Of a DNA stretch of 64,000 nt, positions 1-8,497 are shown piece by piece. The DNA comes from Halobellus sp. MBLA0158 (lineage in GTDB: Archaea > Halobacteriota > Halobacteria > Halobacteriales > Haloferacaceae), in assembly GCF_041477585.1 (NCBI RefSeq), contig NZ_JBGNYA010000001.1:558001-622000 (forward strand), written 5' to 3'. Position numbers and translations under genes: made by a program. The notes beneath the pieces were generated by a model. It worked only from the letters and a program-made list of their open reading frames with translations. It searched no databases and had not been told where the DNA came from. The first letter of the stretch is position 1, and every line of letters begins with the position of its first letter.

Positions 1-2
1 TC

Positions 3-803
3 GCGCAGTACGTCCTCGGCCGGCAGCTCATCGAGGTCGAGAGCGACGGGCCGATCGGGCCGCCGATCTTCGAGGCCATCACCGAGACCGAGCGCCGGCT
101 GATGGGCCTGGGCGTCGTCGAGGAGGGGATCGACACGGTCGCGATCCGCTGTTCGGTCGACCCCGGCGACTTCGAGCTCCCGACGCTGATGGACCGGCTG
201 TGGCGCACGGAGGCGACGATGCGGTCGGAGGCCGTCGAGGCGCTCCTCTCGTCGGACACCGACCTCGCAGAGCGAGCCATCGGCCGCCAGCGCCAGGTCG
301 AGAAGCTGTTCTACCTCTTTCTCCGCCTGGTGTTCACGACCTACCGCAACCCCCGCCTCAACGAGTCGGTCGGCCTGGAGACCGGCTTCCCCCTGATCGG
401 CTACCGGTCCGTCGCCCAGGACGTCGTGCTGATGGCGGGCGCGGCCCGCGACCTGGCCGACGACGTCATCGATGCCGGCGGCGTCGCCCTCGACGCGGAG
501 ACCCAGGAGCTGCTGACGGAGGTCGCGACCGCGCTCGAAGACGCCGCGACCGCGACCCGCCAGGCGGTCACGAACCCGACGACGACCGCGACGAGCGAGG
601 GCCGCGAGGCGCTCGCGACGTTCGCGTCACACGCCGACCGAGCCCAGGAACACCTCGAATCGGCCCGGCCCGAACCCCTGCTCGCGCTCCAGCGAATCCT
701 GCTCGCGCTCCGCCGGAGCGCCGACCACGCCGAAGACAGCCTCGACGTGGCGACGCACTTCGCCTTCCACTCGACCGGCGCCGTCGAGACGAACGGCGTC
801 TGA
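3..803 (+). CDS. PhoU-family phosphate uptake regulator, 5' end outside window
   Basis: The frame is open from base 3 to the stop at 801-803, giving the last 266 residues; the start lies upstream of the window. The visible part is almost entirely alpha-helical, with two helical-bundle halves joined near residue 140, as in PhoU-type proteins. In haloarchaea these proteins usually carry an N-terminal AbrB-like DNA-binding domain, which would be in the missing part. PhoU proteins repress or modulate Pst phosphate transport and are cytoplasmic. The next gene, an ureohydrolase, is 271 bases downstream with its own promoter, so the two are probably not cotranscribed. Assignment rests on overall pattern rather than one motif, so related PhoU-like regulators of other transporters are possible. 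Confidence 0.7.
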   Translation, partial: AQYVLGRQLIEVESDGPIGPPIFEAITETERRLMGLGVVEEGIDTVAIRCSVDPGDFELPTLMDRLWRTEATMRSEAVEALLSSDTDLAERAIGRQRQVEKLFYLFLRLVFTTYRNPRLNESVGLETGFPLIGYRSVAQDVVLMAGAARDLADDVIDAGGVALDAETQELLTEVATALEDAATATRQAVTNPTTTATSEGREALATFASHADRAQEHLESARPEPLLALQRILLALRRSADHAEDSLDVATHFAFHSTGAVETNGV

Positions 804-964
804 GCGCCGGTAGGCGGCCGTCCCTCGGTTCTCTTCTCCATCCCCCAGCACCGTCGCCTTCCACTTGTGACGCGGGCCTTCCCTTACCTTCGACACCTCC
901 TCGCGAATATAAGGTCTCAAAGGTCACATCGAGAGTACATACCCGCACAAGCCTGTGTGAGGTG

Positions 965-981
965 CTTGGATATATTCCAAG
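965..981. promoter_or_regulatory. Inverted repeat upstream of the ureohydrolase
   Basis: Perfect 6-base arms (CTTGGA / TCCAAG) flank a 5-base TATAT spacer. It lies about 45 bases upstream of the TATA-like element of the 1075 gene in an AT-rich stretch between two GC-rich genes. It could be an upstream operator; no regulator is assigned. Confidence 0.4.
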
Positions 982-1008
982 AAACGCTTTTCTAAGTAAA
1001 CGAACCAC

Positions 1009-1046
1009 GCTTATTTGTCGTGAATTAGCCGACGTACGTTCGGCTA
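1009..1046 (+). promoter_or_regulatory. Promoter with start-site inverted repeat, ureohydrolase gene
   Basis: A TATA-like GCTTATTTG (1009-1017) would place transcription start near 1040. A 7-7-7 inverted repeat (TAGCCGA, 7-base spacer, TCGGCTA, 1026-1046) covers exactly that position. It could be an operator over the start site or a 5' leader hairpin; the leader to the ATG at 1075 would be about 35 bases. Confidence 0.45.
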
Positions 1047-1074
1047 TTTCGGCGACTACGACCGATCCACTACA

Positions 1075-2187
1075 ATGACAGAGGACAGATCCGGCCGCGA
1101 CATCTACGGCGAAGCGTACGAGGAAGCGAACGAACCCATCTTCAGCGGCATCCCGACGTTCCTGAAGCTCCCCCAGGTCGACCGCGACAGCCTGGCGGAC
1201 GAGGACGTCGACATCGGCATCCTGGGCGCGCCGCTGGACACGGCCACGACGATCCGGCCGGGCACCCGCTACGGCCCCCGCGCGGTCCGCGCGGCGTCGA
1301 CGGTGCCCTCGCCGCCGTACCAGCACTTCAACATCGAGACCGGCGTCGACCCCTTCGACACCTTCAGCGTCGCCGACACCGGCGACGCGGCGGTCTCGCC
1401 CGGCGACACGCGCCAGAGCCAGCTCAACATCGAGGACGCCGTCTACGAGATCTCCGAACAGGCGACGCCGATCGTCATCGGCGGCGACCACTCCATCTCC
1501 TATCCCGACATCAAGGGCTGGGCGGAGGCCAACGGCTACGACGACATCGGCCTGATCCACTTCGACTGCCACGCCGACACCGGCGACGAGGGCCTCACCG
1601 GCTTCGAGTACGACCACGGCGCCTGGGTCAAGCGCGTCTACGACGACGACCTGATGGCCGGCGAGAACTACACGCTCATCGGCCCGCGCGGCTTCTGGCC
1701 CGGCCCCGACACCTACGAGGAGATGCGCGAGGCCGGAATGAAGTGGTACACCGCGATGGAGGTCGGCAATATGGACCTCGACGACATCGTCGCCGACGCC
1801 GTCGAGCGCGCGACCGACGGCACAGACGCCGTCTGGGTCTCCTTCGACGTCGACGTGATGGAGCCCGCCTACGCGCCCGGCACCGGCGAGCCCGAACCGG
1901 GCGGCCTCATCCCGCGCGAGGCGATCTATATGGTCCGCGAGGTCGTCAAGGCGCTCGATCCCGACGACTTCGGCTTCGACGTCGTCGAGGTCTCGCCCGC
2001 CTACGACGCCAGCGACACCAACTCCTACAACGGCGGCATCACGAGCGGCTTCGCCAACCGCCTCATCATCGAGGTGATGGGAAGTATGGCCCTCGCGGAG
2101 AAGGGCCTCGACGAGGGCTCGCCGATCAAGCCGAAGGAGCCTCTCGGACCGAGCGGGAGCGCCGCGACGCCCGCCGACGACGACTGA
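1075..2187 (+). CDS. Agmatinase-like ureohydrolase
   Basis: Arginase/agmatinase superfamily enzyme of 370 residues that hydrolyses a guanidino compound to urea and an amine, with a binuclear Mn centre. Metal-ligand motifs are intact: GGDHS (H139), DCHAD (D164, H166, D168) and SFDVD (D257, D259), followed by the PGTGEPEPGG signature that favours agmatinase-like over arginase-like members. The N-terminal 40 residues and the acidic C-terminal tail are longer than in the usual 300-residue agmatinase. The substrate could be agmatine, guanidinobutyrate or another guanidino compound; DCHAD rather than the commoner DAHTD leaves this open. It sits alone, with inverted repeats in its promoter region, so it is probably regulated independently. 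Confidence 0.85.
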   Translation: MTEDRSGRDIYGEAYEEANEPIFSGIPTFLKLPQVDRDSLADEDVDIGILGAPLDTATTIRPGTRYGPRAVRAASTVPSPPYQHFNIETGVDPFDTFSVADTGDAAVSPGDTRQSQLNIEDAVYEISEQATPIVIGGDHSISYPDIKGWAEANGYDDIGLIHFDCHADTGDEGLTGFEYDHGAWVKRVYDDDLMAGENYTLIGPRGFWPGPDTYEEMREAGMKWYTAMEVGNMDLDDIVADAVERATDGTDAVWVSFDVDVMEPAYAPGTGEPEPGGLIPREAIYMVREVVKALDPDDFGFDVVEVSPAYDASDTNSYNGGITSGFANRLIIEVMGSMALAEKGLDEGSPIKPKEPLGPSGSAATPADDD

Positions 2188-2244
2188 CCGCCGACTGCGG
2201 CAGCGACTCGCCGCTCCGGAACCCACCGACCCGTTTCGCGCCGC

Positions 2245-3477
2245 TCAGAGCTCCACCGTCTCGCCGACCGCCGGCGCCGACGCCCGGTATCCCTCCCCGT
2301 TCAGTTCCTCGGCGAAGGCCTCACAGCGATCGCCGTGATTGACGAAGACCGGCACGTCGCGGTACTCGGAGAGCAGTTCCAAGAGGCCCTCGCGGTCGGC
2401 GTGCGCGGAGAAGTCGTACCACTCCACCTGGGCGCTGATCGGCATCACCCGCCCGTCGATCTCGGCGCGGCCCCGCTCTAGGAGGTCGCGTCCGGGCGTC
2501 CCCTCGACCTGGTAGCCCGTCAGCGCGATCTTGTTCGTCGGGTTCGCCCTGATCGCCGGGACGTAGGTCATCGCCGGCCCGCCCGAGAGCATCCCGCTCG
2601 TGGTCACGATCACGGTGTTCTGGTCGGCGATGCGCTTCCGCTGGCCGTCGCGTCCGTCGACGAACCGGGCGTTCGACTTCGCGCGCCGGAGCGCGTCGGC
2701 GTCCCGGACGAACTCGGGGTGTCGCCGCAGCATCTCGGTCACGCCCTTGCCCATCCCGTCGACGTAGCAGTCGATGTCGTTGGCCTCGCAGACGAGCAGT
2801 ATCTCCTGGGTCCGGCCGATGGCGAACGCCGGGACGACGACGGTGCCGCCCTCCCAGACGGTCGTCCGGAGGCTCTCTGCGAACCGCCGTTCGATCGCTG
2901 CGCGGGCCTCGTGTTCGACGTCCGAGTACGTGCTCTCACAGATCACGGCGTCCGCCTCGGGGCGGGCGGTCGACGCCGACACGAGCCGCTGGTCGTCGGT
3001 GTGGAAGTCGGCGGTGTACAGCAGGCGCGCGTCGCCGTCGTCGACGAGCACGTGGGCGCTCCCGGGGATGTGGCCCGCGTCGAACAGCGTCACCTCGTGG
3101 CCCGCGGCCTCGAAGGACTCCCCGTAGCCGTGGGTCTCCGAGACCTGCGTGACGCGCCGGAGCTCCTCCTCGGTGAACGGGCAGTCGTAGGTCCCGCCGT
3201 GGAGCCTGAGCGTGTCGCGGGCGAGCGTCAGCGCGAGCTCCCGGGTGGGCGGCGTCCAGTGGATCGGCGGTCGGCGGTCGCCGGACAACAGCGAGGGGAT
3301 CGCGCCGACGTGATCGAGGTGGCCGTGGGAGGCGACGACCGCCTCCGGCTCGGGCGTCTCGACGGGGAACTGCGGCGGATTCCCGGTCAGGGTTCCGTAG
3401 TCCAAGAGCAGCGAGTCGTTCACGAGGATGGCGCTCCGGCCCACCTCGCGGGCGCCGCCGAGAAACCGAACGTCCAT
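2245..3477 (-). CDS. Beta-CASP metallo-beta-lactamase ribonuclease (aCPSF2-like)
   Basis: A 410-residue metallo-beta-lactamase/beta-CASP nuclease. The zinc motif HGHLDH is near residue 51-56, GHIPGSAH near 140, a TADFH block near 155, the beta-CASP motif PAFAIGRTQE near 215-225, and a C-terminal SAHAD near 360. These proteins act as endo- and 5'-exonucleases in archaeal RNA maturation and decay. The protein starts directly with the MBL fold and has no N-terminal KH domains, so it matches the shorter aCPSF2 class rather than the aCPSF1 termination factor. It is convergent with the ureohydrolase (57-base gap). The ATG at 3477 gives the expected beta-strand start (MDVRFLGGAREVG). Confidence 0.88.
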   Translation of the reverse strand: MDVRFLGGAREVGRSAILVNDSLLLDYGTLTGNPPQFPVETPEPEAVVASHGHLDHVGAIPSLLSGDRRPPIHWTPPTRELALTLARDTLRLHGGTYDCPFTEEELRRVTQVSETHGYGESFEAAGHEVTLFDAGHIPGSAHVLVDDGDARLLYTADFHTDDQRLVSASTARPEADAVICESTYSDVEHEARAAIERRFAESLRTTVWEGGTVVVPAFAIGRTQEILLVCEANDIDCYVDGMGKGVTEMLRRHPEFVRDADALRRAKSNARFVDGRDGQRKRIADQNTVIVTTSGMLSGGPAMTYVPAIRANPTNKIALTGYQVEGTPGRDLLERGRAEIDGRVMPISAQVEWYDFSAHADREGLLELLSEYRDVPVFVNHGDRCEAFAEELNGEGYRASAPAVGETVEL

Positions 3478-3529
3478 CGCGTCCCGCTACCGACTCCGTC
3501 CGCTTGGGTCCGTCGCTTTCGCGTCAGTT

Positions 3530-3859
3530 CTATTCCTCGTTCGGCACCGCCCGGACCTCGAACTCGCGGTAGCCGCCGTAGGCGGTGTCGAGCGCGCCCA
3601 GCCACCAGTTCCAGCGGTCGGCCACGCTGGAGTCCTCGGGCGCGTCGTCGAGGTTGCGGACGATGGCCTCGATCGTGAGCGGTTCGCCCCGGTCCTCGGC
3701 GACGACGCCCGCGTCCGCGAGGTCGCGGGCCTGTCTGGCGACGACGCGGTACTCCGCGTCGGTGCCGTCGAAGGCGTCTTCGAGCGCTTCCGCCAGTTCG
3801 TCGGCCTCGAAGCGGGCCATCTCCAGCGTCGGGGTCTCGGAGTCGCCGTTTTCGGTCAT
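3530..3859 (-). CDS. Small acidic hypothetical protein
   Basis: A 109-residue protein starting at the ATG at 3857-3859 (MTENGDSETPTLEMARFEAD). Acidic and mostly helical; the middle (about residues 20-75) looks like a small helical domain and the C-terminal third has a tryptophan-rich DRWNWWLGALD segment. No catalytic motif, zinc ligand, signal peptide or membrane segment is visible. I do not recognise the family. It lies 52 bases upstream of the beta-CASP nuclease on the same strand, so cotranscription is possible. A longer open frame extends upstream to 4342, but that part is Arg-rich out-of-frame sequence of the neighbouring protease gene. Confidence 0.65.
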   Translation of the reverse strand: MTENGDSETPTLEMARFEADELAEALEDAFDGTDAEYRVVARQARDLADAGVVAEDRGEPLTIEAIVRNLDDAPEDSSVADRWNWWLGALDTAYGGYREFEVRAVPNEE

Positions 3860-3909
3860 AGCTCGGCCTACGTGATCGACAGAAAAGAATCCGCCGACGC
3901 GCGTCCCGA

Positions 3910-5031
3910 TCAGGTCCACCACTCGCTCCGGCGCTCGTCGTAGTCGGCGTCCCGGAACGGCGGCGGCTTGTCCGCGTCCTCCTCGGCGCCGAAGCCGTAC
4001 GCCAGCCAGTAGCCCGTGTGCCACGCCACGGCGTCGGTGTCGAGGTCGACGAGCGAGACCCGGAGCTGCGAGTAGGTCTCGATCGCGCCGTCGCCGTCGG
4101 GGTCCCAGCCTCGGGTCTCCCCGCAGGACGCCGCGCCCGACCCGCACGGCGAGGTCCCGGCCGATCGGACGACGATCTCGGCGTCGCTGGCGTTGTCGAC
4201 GCGCGTGAAGGTGATGTTGGTCGGCATTCCCGGCGCGTCGTCCTCGTAGTACTCCAGCGCGTGGCGGACCTGCTCGCGGGCGCCCGCGGGGTCGGACGCG
4301 TTCGCGACGTCGACGTAAACGGTGAAGTCGGCGTCGTCCCACGGGAAGGCGCGCTCTGTCGCGTTCGGCCGTTCCTCGGTGTAGAGCACCGACCGACTGG
4401 CCATGATCTCCTGCGGCGCGTCGTCGTGCCGGAGCCCGAGGGTGTGACCGAGTTCGTGCTCGATGATCCGCACCGTGGAGTCGTCCGAGAAGCCGGTGCG
4501 GACGTAGACGGTCTCGGGCCGCGTGATCTGCCGGCGGTCCTCGATCAGCGGCGCACAGCCGGCGGCGTCGTCGGCGCCCTCACAGACCGGGACCGTGTCG
4601 ACGAATTCGACGATCAGGTCCGGGTTCGACGCGTCCGGCCGGACCGCGTAGTCGACGGGGAATCCGGCGAAGCGCTCGGCGCTGGCCTCCCAGTAGGCGG
4701 TTGCCTCCTCGACCAGCGGCGTCCACTCCCGGCCGGTGCCCGCGGTGTCGCGGACCGAGACCACGATCGGCTCGTCGCCCCACGGACTCCGCCGGTCGGC
4801 GACGGCCGTCGGCGTCGCGGTCGGCGTCCCCGAGGGCGTCGTCGCCGTCGGCTCGGCGGTCCTCGCGGTCGATCCGGTCGTCGTCGGGGACGCTCCGACG
4901 GTCGTCGTCGTTGCGGGCTCGCTCTCTGGCTCCGTCGCCGGCAACTCCGCGACCGGGCTCGCACAGCCCGCGAGCACGACGAGGAGCGCGAGGCCCGCCG
5001 CGACCGCGACCCCGGACGACCGGTTCGGCAT
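3910..5031 (-). CDS. Secreted matrixin-like zinc metalloprotease lipoprotein
   Basis: 373 residues. Residues 1-23 form a signal peptide with lipobox LAGC, so the mature protein is probably anchored by a lipid at the outer face of the membrane. A Thr/Pro/Glu-rich linker of about 55 residues follows. The catalytic domain carries HELGHTLGLRH near residue 190-200, the extended HExxHxxGxxH zinc motif of metzincins, then a downstream Met (EIMAS) that could be the Met-turn. Several cysteines (CEGADDAAGC, CGSGAASC) may form disulfides, as expected for an extracytoplasmic protein. The substrate is unknown; a role in surface protein turnover is inference. It stands alone between the 109-residue protein and the RNase P RNA gene. 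Confidence 0.85.
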   Translation of the reverse strand: MPNRSSGVAVAAGLALLVVLAGCASPVAELPATEPESEPATTTTVGASPTTTGSTARTAEPTATTPSGTPTATPTAVADRRSPWGDEPIVVSVRDTAGTGREWTPLVEEATAYWEASAERFAGFPVDYAVRPDASNPDLIVEFVDTVPVCEGADDAAGCAPLIEDRRQITRPETVYVRTGFSDDSTVRIIEHELGHTLGLRHDDAPQEIMASRSVLYTEERPNATERAFPWDDADFTVYVDVANASDPAGAREQVRHALEYYEDDAPGMPTNITFTRVDNASDAEIVVRSAGTSPCGSGAASCGETRGWDPDGDGAIETYSQLRVSLVDLDTDAVAWHTGYWLAYGFGAEEDADKPPPFRDADYDERRSEWWT

Positions 5032-5125
5032 ACGCTCGGAGAGGGCCGTCGCGGCAAAGAAGGTTCGGTACCGACCGACGGAAGCGGGGTGGGGTGCCGA
5101 AACCGACGCCCCTATCGCCGGCGCC

Positions 5126-5147
5126 GCCGCTCTCGGGCGTGAGCGGC
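5126..5147 (-). terminator. Hairpin at the 3' end of RNase P RNA
   Basis: Arms GCCGCTC (5126-5132) and GAGCGGC (5141-5147) with an 8-base loop overlap the last bases of the RNase P RNA P1 strand. It could assist termination or 3' processing; it has no T-run, so termination is uncertain. Confidence 0.35.
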
Positions 5148-5530
5148 TGAGAGGAGTAAGCCCCCTTCTGTTCGGCTCGGCATTCGGCTGAGCGTCAGCG
5201 CCCTGTCCGGACTACCTTGTCGGCGCTGACTTGCACCGGTGAGGATTCGCCGTTCCATCCGTTCTCGGCCGTCTGCGGCCTCGCGGCCGCGGGCCCTCCG
5301 CGGGTCAGCTCCCCTTCCTTGCGGTCGGGTTCGCGCGTTCGCGTCTCCGCGAACGCCGCCGACGGCGAGGCCGTCGACGCGCGTCATCGGTCGGGCCGAG
5401 GGGTCTCGTTTCTGTTCCAGAGCCAGCCGTCTCCGACTCCGGGCTTGCGCCCGGTCACCCGTCCGGACGGTGGGGGGACTTTCCTCATCGGTCCGGTCGG
5501 ACCGACGGGGGCCGAGCTCTCTCTGCCGAT
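5141..5530 (-). ncRNA. rnpB: RNase P RNA
   Basis: The catalytic RNA that removes tRNA 5' leaders. Read on the minus strand it has the conserved GAGGAAAGTCC (CR-I; 5476-5486), the GAACAGAAACGAGA block, a CACCGGTGCAAG block near 5230-5240 and the universal 3' block ATGCCG...ACAGAAGGGGGGCTTAC (5156-5182). P1 pairs CGGC-A-GAGAG at the 5' end (5519-5528) with CTCTC-A-GCCG at the 3' end (5144-5153); P2 pairs GCCCCC with GGGGGC; P3 is a 7-bp hairpin TCGGTCC/GGACCGA just before CR-I. About 390 nt is in the archaeal type A range. The ends are set from P1 and may be off by a few bases. Protein-like reading frames across it are chance. Confidence 0.95.
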
Positions 5531-5548
5531 CGGATCTTGGGCGGAGAT

Positions 5549-5566
5549 CCGGATAAGCCGTTCGGT
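5549..5566 (-). promoter_or_regulatory. rnpB promoter
   Basis: On the minus strand CGAACGGCTTATCC supplies a BRE-like CGAAC and a TATA-like TTATCC (5551-5556) centred about 26 bases before the predicted 5' end of RNase P RNA, the standard archaeal spacing. Confidence 0.65.
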
Positions 5567-5733
5567 CCCCCGGTTTCGTCGGTCGAACGCGTCGGCGGCG
5601 GGACGCGAGAAAATGAACTCGGTCGTCAGTAAGTCCGGGCATCGATCCAAACCCCGCCGAACCGACGCTCACAGCCGTATACGTCCGAGATAGAAGGGAA
5701 GCGTTCAAGTCGGGCGAGCGCCTCCACAACTGT

Positions 5734-6336
5734 ATGTCCGAGGCGCAGACCGTTCGTCTCTCCTACGACGACGGGGCGAGGGCGGTCGAGCTAGCGCGTG
5801 AATCGGTCGAATCGTACGTTCTCCACGGACAGCGCGAACAGCCGGGCAGTATGCGGGACGCCTTCTACGCCCGCACCGGCGCGTTCGTCCGCATCCGGTC
5901 CACGCGCGGCCGCGGTCGCCTCCGGGGATGTGCCGGCGCGTACCGCGGCAACGACCAACTGGGCCACGCGATCGTCGACGCCGCGATCCAGGCCGCCTCC
6001 GGCGACTCCTGCGGCTCGGAGATCGAACAGCCCGAACTGTCGAACCTCACCATCTCCGTCTGCGTCGTCTGCGACTACACCCAGACCGACCGACCGCTCG
6101 ACGACGTCGACCTGGGGACACACGGCGTCGTCGTAGACAAGGACGGCAACCACGGCTGGCTCTATCCGACGATCCCGATCGAGAACGGCTGGAACGAAGA
6201 ACAGTTCCTCACCCACGCCTGCCGGAAGGCGGGCCTCTCCCCGCTCGCCTGGCAGGACGACGACACCACGGTCACGCTTTTCGACGGTCAGGTCTTCCGC
6301 GAGCGCGCCGACGGCGGCAGCGTCGAAGAACTGTAA
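5734..6336 (+). CDS. AMMECR1-domain protein
   Basis: A 200-residue single-domain protein of the AMMECR1 family, conserved in archaea and eukaryotes, whose molecular function is not settled. The family signature LRGCAGAY appears at about residues 63-70 (usually LRGCIGT) with its conserved Cys; later SVCVVCDY, HGVVVD and GWLYP match the fold core. The length is normal for archaeal members, which often adjoin radical-SAM or MEMO genes; here the neighbours are RNase P RNA and a phosphatase, so context does not help. The start ATG (MSEAQTVRLSYDDGARAVEL) is the first in frame. Confidence 0.85.
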   Translation: MSEAQTVRLSYDDGARAVELARESVESYVLHGQREQPGSMRDAFYARTGAFVRIRSTRGRGRLRGCAGAYRGNDQLGHAIVDAAIQAASGDSCGSEIEQPELSNLTISVCVVCDYTQTDRPLDDVDLGTHGVVVDKDGNHGWLYPTIPIENGWNEEQFLTHACRKAGLSPLAWQDDDTTVTLFDGQVFRERADGGSVEEL

Positions 6337-6410
6337 GCGACGGCGCCGACGCCAGCGACGCTGACTCTGACGGCCGACACGCGACCCTCGACAGCCGAGT
6401 AGAGACGACC

Positions 6411-6496
6411 GTCCGCCGGATCGCGGCGTCGATACGACTACCACCGGGCCCCCGTCCGCCGGATCGCGGCGTCGATACGACTACCACCGGGCCCCC
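6411..6496. repeat. 43-bp perfect tandem duplication
   Basis: Two exact head-to-tail copies of a 43-base unit beginning GTCCGCCGGATCGCGGC and ending CCGGGCCCCC (6411-6453, 6454-6496). It fills most of the gap between the convergent AMMECR1 and phosphatase genes. Perfect identity implies a recent duplication. Confidence 0.95.
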
Positions 6497-6504
6497 GGCC
6501 GCCG

Positions 6505-7140
6505 CTACAGGTGCGACGTGTCGCCGGAGAAGTCGAGCCGCCACTCGCCCGCCTCCGTCCCCTCCTCACCGCCGACCTGTTCGACCCGCGTGAGCCCGCA
6601 CAGCGGCGCGTCGACGCCGTCCGTCGAGCCGACGAGCCCGTCGACCACGCCGCCGATGGTGAGGCCGTGGCCGACCACGAGGACGGTCCCCGGCTCGTCG
6701 GCGACGATCCGACGGACCGTCTCCCCGACCCGCGCCGTCGCCGCCGCGCCCGTCTCCGGGAACGTCGGCCGGACGTACGGCTCGCGGTCGGCCCGGATCG
6801 TGTCGAACCGCGCGGTCAGTTCGTCGACGGGGAGCGTCTCCGGCTCGGCGTCGAACCACTCCGGGTTCCGGTGTTCGCCGAGTCCCGGTTCGAGCCGTCC
6901 CTCCCGTCTGATCTCCCGGCAGATCTCGTCTGCGGTCTCGACCGTCCGCAGAAACGGCGAGGCGTAGACGGCGTCGAACGGCGGCCCCGACTCCGCGAGC
7001 CGGCGGCCGACGCGCCAGGCCGCCCAGCGCCCCAGTTCCGTCAGCGGCGGGTCGTGGAGCCGCTCGGCGTGCGCTTCCCAGTCGGGGTCGACGGTGTCCT
7101 GCCGTTCGCCGTGCCTGACCGCCCAGACGACGTCCGCCAT
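6505..7140 (-). CDS. Histidine phosphatase family protein
   Basis: A 211-residue phosphoglycerate-mutase-like phosphatase. The catalytic RHGER motif sits at residues 9-13, the second catalytic arginine is in the SPFLRTVETA block near residue 65, and the second catalytic histidine is in VVGHGLTIGG near residue 155. The fold normally dephosphorylates small phosphorylated metabolites or, rarely, proteins; the substrate cannot be read from sequence. It converges on the AMMECR1 gene across the 43-bp tandem repeat and lies about 100 bases downstream of the nicotinate phosphoribosyltransferase gene on the same strand. Start ATG at 7140 puts the RHG motif at the expected distance from the N-terminus. 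Confidence 0.85.
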   Translation of the reverse strand: MADVVWAVRHGERQDTVDPDWEAHAERLHDPPLTELGRWAAWRVGRRLAESGPPFDAVYASPFLRTVETADEICREIRREGRLEPGLGEHRNPEWFDAEPETLPVDELTARFDTIRADREPYVRPTFPETGAAATARVGETVRRIVADEPGTVLVVGHGLTIGGVVDGLVGSTDGVDAPLCGLTRVEQVGGEEGTEAGEWRLDFSGDTSHL

Positions 7141-7245
7141 ACGCGCACTACGCGGTCGCGACGCATAGCTTCCGCGCCGGGGCGGATCGCTGTCAGCGGC
7201 GGGGCGGTGGGTCGACGGATCGGCGTTCGAGACGGGAATGGGCCG

Positions 7246-8400
7246 CTACTCCGCGCCGTACGCACACAGGTCCGCGTCCCGCGCCGCCCGCTCGGCCGCC
7301 GCGTCGATGTCGAACGCGACGTCCTCGACGACCTCGCCGTCGCGGAGCAGCGGCTGGAGGAGCACCTCGCCGTCGTCGGGGCCGTCGCGGTCGCGCAGGC
7401 CGACGTGGTGGCCGCCGTCGGCCGTCCGGTAGACCTCCTTCGCGCCGGTGAGCTTGCCGCGTTTGGCCGCCGGCTCGCCGTCGACCTCGACGATGTCGAG
7501 CGCGAAGTCGACGGGGTCGGCGTTGGAGACGTAGCCGCCGACGCCGAAGCCGTCGGCGACGTCCCGGAGCTCGCGGAGTTCCTCGGGCCCCAGTCCGCCC
7601 GAAACGAAGACCCCGACGTCCTCGTGGCCGTGGGCGTCGAGCGTCCAGCGGACCTCCTTGATGATGTGCTGGAAGTCCCCGCGGCGCGAGCCGGTGGTGT
7701 CGAGGCGGACGCTGTCGAGGCGGTCGCCGAGGGCTTCGGCGGCCCGCAGCGCCTCGTCGGTCTCGTCGGAGTAGGTGTCACACAGCGCGACCCGCGGCAC
7801 GTCCTCGCCGACGGCCTCGTCGAAAGCCGTCCAGGCCTCCTCCTGGTTCCCCCGGCCGAAACAGATCACGAGCGCGTGCGGCATCGTCCCGCCGGCCTCC
7901 TTCCCCAGCACGTCCCCCGCGGCGACGTGCGAGAAGCCGTCGAGGCCCGCGACCAGCGCGCTCCGCTCGATCATCGCCGCCACGGAGGGGTGGACGTGGC
8001 GCGCGCCGAACGAGAGCACGAGCGAGTCGGGCGCGGCCCGCCGGACGTCGAGCGCGGCGGTCGCGACCCCCGAGGCGTGCGAGAGGAAGCCCAGGATCGA
8101 CGTCTCCAGCCGCGCGAACTCCAGGTAGTCGCCCTCGATCCGCATCACCGGCCCGCCGTCGAAGAGCCGCCCCGACGGGATCGCGTCGACGTCGACGTCC
8201 CGCCCTTCGAGCAGCGCCGCGACGTCCTTCACGCCCGCCAGGAGCTCGTAGTCGCCGTCGGGGAACTGATCGGCGGTGATCTCCGCGACGACGCGGGGGT
8301 TCCGCCCGGCGTGCCGGAGCGTCGTCTCCGTCCGGTCGAAGTACGCGTCGGTCGCCCTGCCCTCCCGGATCGCGTCGGGCCCGACGATGTCGAAGTCCAT
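7246..8400 (-). CDS. pncB: Nicotinate phosphoribosyltransferase
   Basis: 384 residues. Makes nicotinate mononucleotide from nicotinate and PRPP in NAD salvage. The type II PRTase features are present: N-terminal ATDAYFDRT, LSFGARHVHP near residue 130, CDTYSDETDEAL near 205, LDTTGSRRGD near 230 and a glycine-rich FVSGGLGP phosphate-binding loop near 265. The nicotinamidase that supplies nicotinate is encoded 1.7 kb away at 10071 and an NAD synthetase at 45593, so a complete amide-to-NAD salvage route is largely in this window. A TATA-like AATTTTTC lies about 30 bases upstream of the ATG, consistent with a nearly leaderless mRNA. Confidence 0.92.
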   Translation of the reverse strand: MDFDIVGPDAIREGRATDAYFDRTETTLRHAGRNPRVVAEITADQFPDGDYELLAGVKDVAALLEGRDVDVDAIPSGRLFDGGPVMRIEGDYLEFARLETSILGFLSHASGVATAALDVRRAAPDSLVLSFGARHVHPSVAAMIERSALVAGLDGFSHVAAGDVLGKEAGGTMPHALVICFGRGNQEEAWTAFDEAVGEDVPRVALCDTYSDETDEALRAAEALGDRLDSVRLDTTGSRRGDFQHIIKEVRWTLDAHGHEDVGVFVSGGLGPEELRELRDVADGFGVGGYVSNADPVDFALDIVEVDGEPAAKRGKLTGAKEVYRTADGGHHVGLRDRDGPDDGEVLLQPLLRDGEVVEDVAFDIDAAAERAARDADLCAYGAE

Positions 8401-8497
8401 ACGCGGGGTTCGACCGGCGCGCTGAAAAATTCACTCGTTCGTCCGCCGAATCCGAAGGGGATTCCTCTTCAACGACGCGGACGCTCGGCCGCCGCTG

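Noticed and set aside
5112-5729. Several open frames on both strands across 5112-5729
   Set aside because: They lie on the RNase P RNA gene, whose conserved blocks and helices explain the sequence.
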